Shown: one piece after another, positions 30,974 through 42,171 of the stretch
How the letters are laid out: each line of letters starts with the position of its first letter
Numbering within the stretch: the stretch's first letter is position 1
Origin: Parachlorella kessleri
Lineage: Eukaryota > Chlorophyta > Trebouxiophyceae > Chlorellales > Chlorellaceae
Assembly (NCBI GenBank): GCA_001598975.1
Contig: BBXU01000069.1
Location: 1-42,802 of the forward strand
Direction: 5' to 3'
Length of the DNA: 42,802 nt
Made by a program: the position numbers and the translations under genes
Notes under the pieces: model-generated
Database searches by the model: none
What the model saw: only the letters and a program-made list of their open reading frames with translations
Told to the model about the DNA's origin: nothing

Positions 30974-33848
30974 ATGCCTTCAAAGTCAGCCTTACGGAGC
31001 TTGCCAGGCAGTGCCAAGAGGACCCTCAGACAGCCATTGCCCCGGCGAATGACCTGGCTCACCTGTATGACCTTTATTTTGACAGACATCACAAATGAGT
31101 CGCTCAGCTCGCTGGACGCGCACTGCCAGGTGGAATCCTGTCCTAACGCTTGGCCAGTGGAGAGTCCAGTCCAACTGTGCAAGGACGCCTCCCCGAACCC
31201 ACCTGCACCCAACCGAACCTCATTCTCTGCGTTACCACTGGGCCGCCTCTGCCTACTCACCCTGCAGGCATTCCATCGGCAGTATGAGAAGTTCGTGCAT
31301 CCCCGAGAGCGCAGCTTGGGCCAGCCAATGTGCTCGACTAACAGTGAACAGATAACAGAGCTGGTTCTGCCCTTGCTGCACTGCACCAGCGTGCGGGCGG
31401 CACAACTACTGGGATTAGAGCTGGCAAAGAGGTCCTCCCCTCCTAACCTCACACAGGGACTTCAGAAGCAGCTGCTAGGAGGACTCCTGCAACTGTGAGT
31501 CAGGCATTAGCTTGTCTCAGTCATCAGTGGCATGCAAGAGTCCGGTCCTGCAGCATGGCGCAGTTTTGGTGGAGTTACACAACATGGTGCACTGTATGCC
31601 TGCTTCAGCTCCCCTAAGGTCTAGATGTAAAGTATAGGTGAGTTGCATCCAGCATCTGCTGGAGAATGTTGTAACTGTCATGACCACATTGCTGCTAAAC
31701 AAGAAGATGAGCTGCAGCAACTGGCTGCTGCCTGCGGCAGTCTGATTTGCCATGGAGCAATAAGATTGCAGCGCTGACAGGCATAGACACCATGAAGAAA
31801 GGTGAGGACACTAGCCGCTTGTGTTGTACTAGTTGCGACACCGAAGTAGTGTTTAACAGCTCAATGACGAGGCTCTCCAGTCAGTCAGTGCATATGAGGC
31901 TCAGACACCTCCATCCTTGCTGAAGTGCCTCGCTCCCAGCCACTTGCATATGCTCTTTCCGCACTTGTCTTATACGAGCGTCGCAGGAGCATGTGACACA
32001 GTGCAATGCATTCTGCCATATGTGAGGTCCTTCATGTCTCTCCTACTTTATTATCGCTACATAGCATTCAGTGGCTGCCACCTTGCCTTGTGCAGACATT
32101 CTGGGGGTACATAATACGAACAAGTCACATATCAAGCACCTAAATGCGGAGCTGGAGTTGGAGTATGGCTGCATCAACAGCCTGCTGGCATCCCTGGAGC
32201 CACCCACCACCAATGAGGTTGATTTGGACTATGTGCAAATGGTGAGTAGATAGTCTGTACGGGTTGCAAGGCCTATCTCTGCAGTGTGCGACCGATTGCA
32301 ACAGCTTGTGCAGCCGGGAGACGCAGGGCTTGCATTTTGCGCCACGCTGGGTGCAGTTGTACAGATGCCATCTGCAGTGCACTTGGAGAGGCTGCTCCAT
32401 GGCTTTGCCTGGGAGGCGCCACGGCGCTATAGATGTCCAGCTATGTTGTTCGTACCGCATGACCTACCAGCCGGAGGTCCATTGATTGAAGTATTGTCAC
32501 CTGATACTCTTTGCAGGCACTGTTAAGTATTAGTGGAGCGTTTGTGGGAGTAAGAGACACTTGCACTGACAAGAAGCAGTTGGTCTCATATGAGTCAGTG
32601 GTGAAGAGCCATCCCAGGGTCCTCAAAATGCTGGGTAAGCTCACAGTGTCCTGTTTGGGGTCACCCTTCTGCAATGCTGATGCAGCCCAGAATTCTTACC
32701 AACGTTGGACAGCTATCTTGTGCTGGTAGCAGCATGCCCCAAGCCGCTTGATCAACAGACAGGGTTAGCTTTCTAGTTCTGATCGCATCTTGGCTTGCGA
32801 CGATAAATATAGTGATAAGTGCGACGTTAGATGGCACAGATGTTCCGTCACACCGTGTTGCAAGATATGAGCTGACATTGCCTTATTCTCCTTTTGCCAT
32901 GCAGGAGACCTGATTGGGCGAGGCATCGCCACTGGGGAATCCGATGCTAACCCTGCAACATCTCACATGTGCTTGGCGGTGGTCGCCCTCCGATATATGG
33001 CTCTGATCCATCCCCAAGTTGCCATGTACCTGGTGAAAACAGGCCTGAAGACAAAGGCACGAGAATGGCTTGCGCAGTGTAAACCAAGGTCGGTCCCAAC
33101 CTCGCTTTGCAAGCACTGTGGCCGTTTACATGGGAACATCTGCGAGCGTCAGCACTCCTATTCCTCCCTGTTCACACCTCCACTGCCAAGGGCCGCGTCG
33201 CAGGCTGGCATTGACTTGCTGGGCCTTAGCTTCATGGTGGATATCAGCTTCATGGGGGATACTGTTGAGATGAAGGCACTGTTCACTGCATGCAGGCAGC
33301 AAAGGCTGAAAGGGGAGCTGCAGTGGTTGATGTCCTTCCTGACATCAGTTGAGCCACCCGGGCATGAGTTTGGCAGTTTCAGAACAAGCAGCCCTGCCGG
33401 CGGAGGTATCCCGGATATCGTGACAGAGATTTTGGTCGTGGAGCCGACCTACCAGCCGCAGCCGCAGCAGCAATAGCAGGCTGCGTCAGGAGGGGCAAGA
33501 CCCGCTGGGGACCCGGGGGAGTGGCGGGTGGGCCAGCTCAAGGCCTTCCTGGCACAGGCAGGAGTCAGCTGTGAGCACTTCATCGACAAGTCCGAGTTTG
33601 TACAGGAGGCAAGGGCAGTGCTGGATGCATCACAGGTGCCAGGAGCGCATGCAGGTTTGGCACAGGGCGCCAGAGGCAGCAGGAGTGGCAAGTTGTGCGC
33701 CGCGTGCGGCACAAGGCAACCGCCCGGTGGGGGCAAGTTGCTGGTGTGCTCCGGCAGCAAGGCTGTGCACTACTGCAGCCGGGGCTGTCAGCTTGCACAC
33801 TGGGGATCTCACAAGGCCAGCTGCAAGCGGGTCCGGAAGGAAATGTAG
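30974..33848 (+). CDS. MYND-type zinc finger protein, disrupted or incompletely resolved
   Basis: Clear pieces: exons ending 31129 and at 31268-31494 (helical, LLHCTSVRAAQLLGLELAK), about 31741-31801, 32096-32241, about 32285-32450, 32517-32634, and 32905-33848 possibly with an intron at 33090-33191. The 5' start is not settled; ATG 30974 is only the first in frame. The last exon has an ARMET/SAP-like segment (QLKAFLAQAGVSCEHFIDKS) and a MYND finger (CAAC ... HYCSRGCQLAHW ... C) ending in TAG at 33846. Oddities: an in-frame TAG at 33474-33476 between the two halves of the last exon; phase mismatches between the 31494 and 31741 exons and between the 32241 and 32285 exons, whose intervening intron would be only 43 nt; one MYND Cys replaced by Ser. 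The N-terminal half resembles helical-repeat parts of algal MYND proteins. It may be a decaying member of an expanded family, or need transcript data. MYND call good, model weak. Confidence 0.5.
33474..33476 (+). other. In-frame TAG inside the MYND gene
   Basis: Seen directly: ...CAG CAG CAA TAG CAG GCT... with the frame open on both sides (510 nt upstream, 370 nt downstream to the MYND finger). The Gln-rich context suggests CAG to TAG mutation. CAA-TAG-CA is also the core of the tobamovirus-type leaky stop context. TAG serves as a real stop elsewhere in the window (41284), so it is not reassigned. Confidence 0.8.
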
Positions 33849-34324
33849 TTCCCTACCAGCCTCACTCGACCGGGACGTACAGCCTGCAGACACGAAGGAG
33901 CGCAGGGATGTTTTGCAAGGGGCCAGAAAACGGAGCTCTAGGGCCGGTCAGGGTTGTTGGCGTCACAGAGCAAAGAGTATAGTTGGTTGGTTGGTGCCAG
34001 CCAGCTGGCTGCAGAGCGACATAGCAGTGACTGTGGCAATTTCCATGGACGCATGAAGCTTGTACATAATGCAGTACAGTCAGCATGCTGCACAGTTCGG
34101 CATGGAAAATATACCAATTGAAGAGTTCTGCAATTAGAATCATTCTTTACTGTTATTGAAACCATAGCACGGGTGGCGTTTTACCTAACTCCGCCTGCAG
34201 CTGCTTACCCTTGGACGCTTCACAGAGTTGTTGGTCGGGGAGAACGTGTTCAAGCCCTTGGGACTGCTGCTATAGCCAGGGCTGTGCCCAGTTTACAACG
34301 ACAGCAAAAATTTGACAAATCGTC
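33849..34324 (+). other. Intergenic region, MYND gene to membrane-protein gene
   Basis: About 476 bases, with no recognisable coding sequence and no TGTAA signal found for the MYND gene. Confidence 0.55.
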
Positions 34325-35768
34325 ATGACGGTCATCTTAGCCCTCGGACTGCTATTGAGCACACTCCTTCCATGTACAAGTGCTGCAACGAACGGCACAT
34401 GTCAACTCGACACCAAGGGTGGGTCTCAGACAGTTGCTGCTGAGCGGAGTGATATGTACCAAAAGAGAGGAGCACCCTTAGGCACCCAAGGTTTGCAGCT
34501 GACCCTTGAGAGTTGCCGTGCAGTTATGCCGTGCATAATGCAGCAACTCTGCTTCAGCCTCCGTGCCGGCTGGCCTGAATACCTTACATTGTCTGTGCTT
34601 GCCTGCCTGTCCAGCCGGGTCGATCACTTGCCGGGGAGCACTGACACCCACACTGAAGGGAGAGCTGACGGCAATGAACTGGAACGGAGCCATGCAAGCC
34701 ATGCGCGGCAAGGAGAGCGTACATTTGCTGCTGGAAGACCTTGACTTCAATCAGCCTGGCTGGCTGGAGCAGCTGCTGCAGGTAATGATCGTGTCATGAC
34801 ACAGCTAGGGTTGGTGGTGCTCAAGGGTTGTGACAGCACGTCTCCCCCCTGAACGCACTTGCACACAGAGAGTTCTGCCAGGCAGAGTTTACAATAGCGC
34901 CTTGATAGAAGATGCCAATGCTCACGTTGTCCGCCTCTGCTGGGCCCCGTTCCTTGCAGGTCATAACGGGGCTGCAGGGGCCCCGGCGTGTGAACATCAG
35001 TCTGCAAAGCTGCCGCCTGGTCTTCAAGCGAGCCGAGCTGGATCTGGGCACATTTACCATCCCAGCGGGCATGCGGTACTCCATCATGCTGCGAGACTCG
35101 ATCGTCACCCTTAACAGGGTACTGTTGCGGGGCAGTGTGAAGGCAGAGGGCAAGGTCGCCCTGGACTTCAACATCAAGGGCAATGCTCCTGGCCTGTCAG
35201 CCTCTGTAGTCCACAACCGCATTGTCACTGAGAAGGGCAGCCGCATGGGGCCCTTTCCGAAGCTGGCGACACAGCTGAGGGTGGTCGATACCAGTATTGA
35301 TGACAACTCGGTAAGAAGCCGGCAAATTAGGCTAGCCTAGCAGGGGTTGGCCGCATCTCTTGCCTTGCTAGCCCTGTGCTCACGACTGAATGAACGTATC
35401 CGATACGTGCTTTGAGTCAGAGCGCTTATCCTGGCAGAGTTGGGGCCACCTGGTCATATGGTCTAAAATTTGCCTCTAGTGACGAGCACCAGCTGCCCCA
35501 CTGGCAGCAACAGGTGAACCTGGCTTTTCTGATGCAGGTCCTGGTTGGATGGGAGCCAGCAAAGCCGCGCGGAGGCACAGCGGTACCCATACTCATGATG
35601 GTTGGTTTGTTGGGCATGGTGGCCTTGGTGGTCACTGGGCTGTGCAGAGGTGTCCCCAGCAACAGAACAAGGCAGCCAACCATGGAACCTCCAACATTTG
35701 GCTCCCTCTCTTTTGGGGCCTCTGAAAGGGTCACCGATTTGAAAGTGTCTGCCCAGCACAGAGGCTAA
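34325..35768 (+). CDS. Predicted type I membrane protein, unknown function
   Basis: Four exons: 34325-34418, 34615-34781, 34960-35310, 35538-35768; phases agree, 280 aa, TAA stop. Residues 1-21 are a classical signal peptide (MTVILALGLLLSTLLPCTSA). The extracellular/lumenal part (about 22-210) holds three Cys (one in LDTK-flanking exon 1, one in SITCRG, one in SLQSCRLVF) and alternating hydrophobic strands (YSIMLRDSIVTLNRVLLRGS) that would suit a beta-solenoid. One transmembrane helix follows at about 218-240 (VPILMMVGLLGMVALVV), then a basic anchor CRG..SNRTR and a short Ser-rich cytosolic tail of about 40 residues. No family recognised. A TGTAA lies about 230 nt after the stop. It could be a surface or Golgi protein. 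Confidence 0.72.
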
Positions 35769-36434
35769 CCGGCGTGCTGGATGGTGGAGCTCTACCATGG
35801 ATCCCGGGGCAATGTGTTGTGTTACCTAAAGAACCCCAAAATGGCAAAGTTGTAAGCCCCACAAGTCTAGGGCGAAATGGGAGTATGGATGGACAGGCGG
35901 CATCCTGCTGTGGTGGCCATGTGGCTTCTATATTGCAAGCTATTGAAAAGGTCAGCAGAGGGCTAACAATACATCATGTGCACATGGACATATGAACGCT
36001 GTAATGCCGCGGCAGTTCAACACCAGCAGTACATGTCACAGTTACCGTTAGCAGCATGACACAGCATCCCAACCAGCACAGACAGCTCGCCCGGGCTAAC
36101 CCTCGACAGTCGAAATGAATGAAACCCTCCATGCTATGAGTCCGCCCCCTTTAGCACACAGCACAGCCGTCTATCGTCTATCATCCATCCTCTATCCATG
36201 ATGGCACACCATTTTGTCGTGCTGAGCCCGCCCCTTCACCACCAAGAACACCACTGCTGAAAACATACACAGACGTACTCGCACTCTCAACCTGTCAGTC
36301 GTTGACAATATCACACCAAGGTCCGACTTTGTTGCCCGGCAGCTCCTTGAAGCATGCGCACCTCGTGCACAACACGCGCCATGCACCAAGGGTACAGCCG
36401 CGGGCGGCCAACACGCATGCCGACAAGGCCCCAT
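35769..36434. other. Convergent intergenic region, membrane protein (+) and ABC1K (-)
   Basis: About 670 bases with no recognisable coding content, holding both 3' UTRs; a TGTAA at 36000 fits the + gene. Confidence 0.6.
36000..36004 (+). terminator. Candidate TGTAA polyadenylation signal of membrane-protein gene
   Basis: TGTAA on the + strand 232 nt after the stop codon at 35768. Confidence 0.45.
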
Positions 36435-39400
36435 CTAGGTCAGGACGACAGCGGTGGGGGGCATGACCCGCACCATCAGACCCTGTAGCACTGAAGCCAG
36501 CCAGAAGGCTCCCCGCAGCAGCCAGATGCGCAGCTCCAGCTGCCACCGCTTGCTGCGCGACCGCAGCACACCAAAGTACTCCATGCGCCCCCCTCCGACA
36601 GCACTCCCGGCCACCTGAATGCCGCCTTTCTTGCTCATGCTAGCACCACCTGCAGCTCCCCTTCTCCTTCCCCTCCCAGCTGCTGTCGCTGCGCCTGCTG
36701 CTGCTGCTGCTACTGCTGCTCGCACGGGTGCCCCCGAGCCTTCAGCAGCATCGCTGCCATTGCTAGCTTCCGTGGCAGCAGCATGCAGCCGCATGCCGCG
36801 GAAGGCAGCGGTCACATTGATGCGCAGTCGGTCGGCAATGGTGGCGCCCAGCTGGGCAGCTGTGTGGCGCACCATGGCAGTGATCCGCAGGGTATCCAGC
36901 AGGGATCTTGGCGCCTGCTCCAGGATCTCGGCCAGGTCAGAGAAGCTGTGGATGCCTGCCTCCTGCCGAAACTGCGCGAAAGGGCAGAGAGGATAGCAGA
37001 CAAAATATTCGGCTAGGACTCGGGTCGCACGTTGCAAGTCATGCTGCAAGCAGCATGGCTGTGGTTGCAAATGGAGTGGGCTAAGGGACCCTAGCCAGAC
37101 ACCTGAGTCACGGACAAATATAACCCTTGTAGGCAGCCTGGCAGAGACAGCAGCCGCAACAGGGCAGGCCCCACCTGCCTACGCTCCTCCTTGGACACCG
37201 TGGCCCAGTTGCGAGGCCGCAGCACCTCTGGTAGGATGCGCCCCGCCCTCTCACCGCCCAGCGCCGTTGCGGCCTGCAACCACCACAAAGGACAGGTGGG
37301 TGCGCGGTTTCTGTGCAGTATAAATGGTTCATGCCAGATGTAGAAGCAGAGACAGTTCGGCCCTGCCCAAGCGCCCGAACTCTCACTCAGTCCTACGAAA
37401 GGGCTGCCAAAGTTATAACGAGTCATAGCTGCCAAAGCACTCCTCGGCCTTGGGCCCTAGCCTCCAGTGTCCTGTCCCCCCTTGTATGCATGCCTTGCAC
37501 ACCGGGTAACTCATCCTCCCACTGCCCGACCCACCTGGGCCGCAGTGTCCTTGTCGTTGAGCACAAAGGCACACCACATCTGGCAGTACTGCAGCCGCAT
37601 GTCGCGGGGCAGGTCAATGTACAGCCCATGATCCAGCAGCACCAGCTGGGGGCGCGGCTGCCGGCCCAGCATGAGCCAGCTAAACCAGCCTTGAGATGCC
37701 CAGTCGGCCCTCACAAGGATGTTGCCTGCGCCACAAACACTGCTTACTGCCTTGCAGGCTTGAACACATTCGGAAGTCCACTTGCTTCCGCACTTGGGGG
37801 AAGCAAAGGGCGCTGCGGCATGCACGACATGCACGACACGGCTGCCACAGCGAGTGCTGGCACCATGCCATGTGCAAGCTCTCGTCGTACGTGCGAGACG
37901 GTTGCGATTACGACAGTTCCAACCCAGCCAAATGACTAACACACACTAAGAGTAGACAGCACAGCCTTGCTCAATGGCCATTGCGTAGAATCGTTCCCAC
38001 ACTCCCCACCACAAACCATTATCACCAGGCCCTTGGCTGGATGCCGGCGGACCTGGGTGGGGGTCCCCATGCACGTGACCGTGGACGAAAGTCATGTCGG
38101 CAAACGCCTCCAGCAGCAGCATGCCCACCGCCTTGGGGTCTAGCCCCGCCCGCTGCAAACTCTCCTCGTCAGTCACCTACAACACACGGGGCGACTTTGG
38201 GATTGGCGCGGGCTCAAGGGTACAGGCAGGACATACTTGCAACCAAGGAGGTGGTTTACCTAGCCAAACCCATCAACTGGCGGGCCAACCCCCAAAGCCA
38301 ATTTGGCAGTGAGGCCGGGCATGGTTTGTGGACTAGGACCGGCACTCAGATATGGGCACCGCATTACCATTAGGGAAGTATGGATAGAACACACCTGCTG
38401 TATAGAGTCTGCGCACCTAGCCACCCAAGCCACCCCGTCCGCTGACCTCCCCTGAGCTTGCCTCTGTTCCCAGCAGCCCGCCAATGACGGACAGGCAAGC
38501 CAGCCGCCGGCAGACCAGCGGCAGCAGCCGACCCACCCACCTTGCAGCCGTCCACCCACTCCATGCAGAGCACCCTCCTGCCACACAGCTCGGGCACCAC
38601 ACGTGGCACGGCCACATCCTGCCTGCCCCGCATGCACTCTGCCAGCCGCTGGGAGTTGGTGGCCTCTATCCGGAAGTCCAGCTCTTGAACGAGCTTCCTG
38701 AACGAAAGGGGGAGGAGGAGTAGTAGCACAGAAGTAGGGATTGGCACGATTTTTGGGTTGTAACAGCATTCGGGAGCCTCGCATGCATGCCTGGAGTGTG
38801 TCTGCTACACTTCCAGCATTGAAAAATGCGGCTCCTAGAGCTCCAAGCCGGGAGGCATAGGGTCTGGTTTGCGATGGACTCCGTCTGGGGGACAAATATG
38901 CCACAGGATGGCATCAAGCATGCCTGGCGGCTGCTACAAAGGCCCAGGTCAAGAGTGAGGCGCATGCACATTGCGAAGCCCATCCTTTGGATATCATTTA
39001 TCCAGCTGACTCCTTGAAAAAGTTGCACCCCCAGGCGTGTGTGCCATGATCCCCTTCATGTGGGCTTTGCAATGAAACACCACCAATCTTGTTGCGAGTG
39101 CGCCCCGCAGTGCGCTGGCGTATCAGCCAGTCCCCTGCCCCTTCCCCAGCGGTCCCAAACCAACACCCTGCGGCGCCACTTGCAAGCCCCGGCCCCCAGG
39201 GCTGGCCCCTCGCCTCTGCAGCTCCTCGAAGAGCCACACCAGGTTGACGTCGGGGAAGAGCCTTGCCCCGGCCTTTGCCAGCACCGTCATGCTGGCCACG
39301 TCCCCCATCACCGCGGCCTGCAGGCCGGGGTACTGCACCTTCACCGCCACGGGGCTGCCGTCCCTGAGCCACGCCCGGTGCACCTGCACGCAGGGCACTT

Positions 39401-41230
39401 GGGCCGTGACGCTGAGAGCTCAGGGAGGAGGAGGAGGAGGAGGAGGAGGAGGAGGAGGAGGAGGAGGAGGAGGAGGAGGAGGAGGAGGCACCCTGCCTGG
39501 CAGCTGCACCAAGGCAACCCAGCTGCTCATAACGTGCTACCAACCTGGCACAATGCAATTTTATGCACCCACGAAAAGGCCCTGCGCGCATGGGCCCGCG
39601 CCCCCAAAGACTGCCCCACTCCCCCTCCCTCCACACCCCACGCCCCGCCCATGCGCCCTGGATGTCTCCACACAACAGCCATTACTAGCAAGACCACAGC
39701 ACGAACCCACCCACACCTGTGCTAGCGAAGCTGCAGCCGTGGCAACCGGGTCAAAGCGCGAGAAGAGCTCAGAGGCGGGGGCCCCCAGCTCCTTCACCAG
39801 CGCTTTGTCTATCTCCTCAAAGGGCCGCGAAGGCACCCGGTCTTGCAGCACTTCCAGGATCCTGCAACCCAACTTGTCAGCCGGGCGAGAGGCATATTGC
39901 ACTGGTAGGGCCTGTCAGCTGTGGTGCAGGCTTAAGCCAGCAGCCTGACCTGCACTATCATGCAAAGCACCCATTCGTCTGTCAACCGCGCCGGGTTGCA
40001 ACGAAGGGCCACCGAATACCATGCACTCCAACACAGGAAGCACCATTCCTCTGCACCTCTGCCACAGCCAGCACGGAAAAGGTGCCCCGCCGACCCCAAT
40101 CCTAGCTAAGTGATCACCCAGTGCCGGCCCAGCCCAAGGCGAGGACGGGACACAACACATTGACTCGACTCACGTGCGGTACTCCTGTGGTACCGCCCTC
40201 AGCGCGACTGCAAGTTGTCCCGCCTTGATGTACATGCCGCCGTTGGCCTGGCAGAGCAGCAGCAGCCGCTGCGCCTCCTCCTCATGCAGTGCAGCCAGCT
40301 CACCCAGGTACTCTTCACTCTTGCGGTCGGGGTGCCTGGAGTTAGCAGGGTGACCCTTGGTACGGCATCAATCGACGCACACAACCTTCACAGCCCAACA
40401 CTGGAGTACCTGCTCAAGCTTGCGTCCAAGATAGGACAGCCTGTCACGTCCTTGGGCCAGAACGACCGAACCAGTGCTGGGTTGCAACAAGCAGGCCAGG
40501 CCCCTATCTGCAAACATGCCTCTCAGGAGGTGCCACATCATGCCAAGGTGCTGCGAGCATGCTTCAGCGCTGTTTAGCACTCTTTGTCACCTGGATCAGA
40601 TCAGCTTGTGGATATACGAGCATGCTTCACCGCTGCTCAGCAGGAGCAGTCATATGTCTCCACAGATTAAATAGTCCGTCCCTTATCGTCAAACATCACG
40701 TTTATCAAGGCCACAGCCCACCTGGCCGCCAATGCCTTGTAGCGGTAGGCTGCTCGAGCGCCCCACCACACCGTTCGGGCGCTCCGGGGCAATGACAGTA
40801 TCAGCTCCGTCGCTTCAGCGTCCTCCCACCCGCTCACAACCAGGGCCCCCACCGCTGCCAAGGGCACGGTAACTACCGCCAGCCCTAGGGCTTTCCCAGC
40901 AGACCAGAGGACGCGGCGGACAGGACCCTTGAGAGGCCTTGTTGGTGGAGGCTTCATAGGCACTGGCTTGGAAGTCTTTGAGGCGCGGGAGCGGAGCAGG
41001 GAGCGGAACAGTGCCACTTGTTGGTACTGGGCCTGTTGAGCAGGGCACAACCTGGCAGCCGCTGGGAGCAGCAGGCTGGCTGCGGCGGCTGCTTCCACTC
41101 GGCAGGCGTGCCCCATCGCTGCTGCTGCTGCTGCTGCTACGTTGACTGGGGCAAGAGCTATGCTGCCAGCACAACAAGCGCTATGGCTGCTACGCAGCAG
41201 CGCCAGACGTGCTGCTGCCGCCCGCCGCAT
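36435..41230 (-). CDS. ABC1/UbiB-family atypical kinase, ADCK1-like
   Basis: Atypical kinase/ATPase of the ABC1K (UbiB/COQ8/ADCK) family; members act in mitochondria or plastids on quinone and lipid homeostasis, ADCK1 on mitochondrial inner membrane structure. Exons, minus strand: 40722-41230, 40174-40335, 39717-39861, 39214-39383, 38541-38697, 38053-38176, 37535-37725, 37175-37273, 36435-36962; phases agree, 694 aa. Motifs intact: KxGQ as KAGQ (207-210), Ala-rich loop (ATAAASLAQ), invariant Lys287 in VAVKVQ, ExD in QELDF (334/336), HGDPHPGN (417-424), LDHG (453-456). HGDPHPGN and CQANGGMYIKAGQ resemble ADCK1 more than COQ8. The N-terminus is Arg/Ala-rich (MRRAAAARLALLRSSHS), a likely mitochondrial targeting sequence, with a hydrophobic helix before the kinase core. 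The intron after exon 4 starts with GC and joins LQR to KLVQELDF. An Ala/Arg/Gly-rich insertion (about 598-640) precedes a hydrophobic C-terminus. Confidence 0.92.
39424..39488. repeat. GGA microsatellite in an ABC1K intron
   Basis: Seen directly: about 21 consecutive GGA units on the + strand, within the intron between exons 3 and 4 of the minus-strand kinase gene (39384-39716). The sense transcript therefore carries (UCC)n. Poly-Gly and poly-Ser frames across it are artefacts. Confidence 0.95.
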
Positions 41231-41283
41231 GATCGAGGCAGCTGCAGCTCCACTCTGTCTGGTTCACAGGAAGCAGTGAAATC
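41231..41283 (-). other. 53-nt spacer between acidic protein stop and ABC1K start
   Basis: Both genes run on the minus strand. There is no TGTAA and no room for a normal 3' UTR plus promoter between TAG (41284-41286) and ATG (41228-41230). Confidence 0.75.
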
Positions 41284-41913
41284 CTAATGCTCCCTGTCAG
41301 ATAGCTCCTCCATGTCTTGCTGGCCCTCACCCTCAACCTCGTCACTGTCGCTGGCAAGTTCTTGCAGCGGCTCTGCCAGTTCTTCCTCAACCTCTTTTGA
41401 CTCTTTCTGATGCCCTGTGTGCTCCTCTTGCTGTTTCTCTTGGAGACCCGTAATTTCCTGCCAAATGTGATGAGTAGTAAGTCACCGAGCCTAAACACCT
41501 GACACCTCTGGGCCACCCCCACAGAACACTGCTGCTGCTCGGAACAACATGTAAGAGCACGGCTGCAACTGTTTACCTTGATAACCTCAGCAACTAGCCT
41601 GGATGAGGGGATGCCCTGCCTGGACGCCACAAAGGACAGGTGTGCAGGGTCGGCCAGAAGGCGAAAAAGCGTGTGCAACCGCTGCTCGTCTTGAACATGC
41701 ATCTGACGATTAAATTAACGGAGTATAACAACAGAAGCAGGCGTCGTGGGCGTGGGACAAAGACCTTCCCGCCTGCGCTCGGATGGAGCGGTCTGAGCAA
41801 GTTGGTGTAGGGCACCTCAACAACTGCACAAAACAAACGAAACGGATTTGATCTATGCCGCTACGCCCCAGTGTTGTTCTCTGGACGGCCTTTATGACAT
41901 GTCGTGCTGGCAT
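41284..41913 (-). CDS. Small acidic protein, unknown function
   Basis: Confident exons on the minus strand: 41765-41823, 41577-41702 and 41284-41457 (TAG stop); phases agree. The 5' exon is unresolved: ATG 41913 is the nearest start, but the intron it implies is only about 41 nt, so another upstream exon is possible. Visible protein: EVPYTNLLRPLHPSAGGK, then a helical segment MHVQDEQRLHTLFRLLADPA and VASRQGIPSSRLVAEVIK, then a C-terminus of about 57 residues dominated by Glu, Gln and Asp (LQEKQQEEH, EVEEELAEPLQELASDSDE), ending SDREH. This is probably helical then disordered. No family recognised. It lies just upstream of the ABC1 kinase in the same direction and may share its transcript. Confidence 0.6.
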
Positions 41914-42171
41914 GCCTCTCGAGCTACCCAGCAGCTGGGCTCTATCGCTTCACTTCAGGAGTTTTGCGCCTCACCCCTTGGTGACACCTGGCACACTCGA
42001 GATCTAAGCGTGGCCTGGCACCATTTTGCCACGTTCGGAGGGGCCACTTAAGAAAGAGCCGCGTTTGCGGCGAAGACCTGGCCTATATTGTGCACTTCTG
42101 GCATTTAGTAGCGCTTCAAGTTCATCATCCCAACCTTTTGGTTAGCTACCGCCGTCAGCTACTTCAGCGAT
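41914..42171. promoter_or_regulatory. Divergent intergenic region, acidic protein / secreted protein
   Basis: About 258 bases if ATG 41913 is correct. A weak TATA-like CTATATT at about 42082 precedes the + gene by about 90 bases. Shared promoter inferred from geometry. Confidence 0.4.

Noticed and set aside
30913..31452. 179-codon minus-strand ORF
   Set aside because: Antisense to the MYND gene 5' exons; no recognisable domain, and the + strand reading has good helical-repeat content and splice sites.
33090..33191. Region CKHCGRLHGNICERQH as a second zinc finger in the MYND gene
   Set aside because: It is bounded by a possible AG|GTCGGT donor and a CCAAG acceptor in matching phase, with a length (102 nt) that keeps frame when removed; as likely an intron as coding, so not called.
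33474..33476. TAG reassigned to glutamine, as in some ulvophyte algae
   Set aside because: TAA ends the J-CS gene, the intronless gene and the membrane-protein gene, and TAG ends the acidic-protein gene where an Asp/Glu-rich C-terminus finishes naturally; the standard code fits.
39244..39948. 234-codon + strand ORF with poly-Gly
   Set aside because: It arises from the GGA microsatellite and lies antisense to well-supported ABC1K exons.
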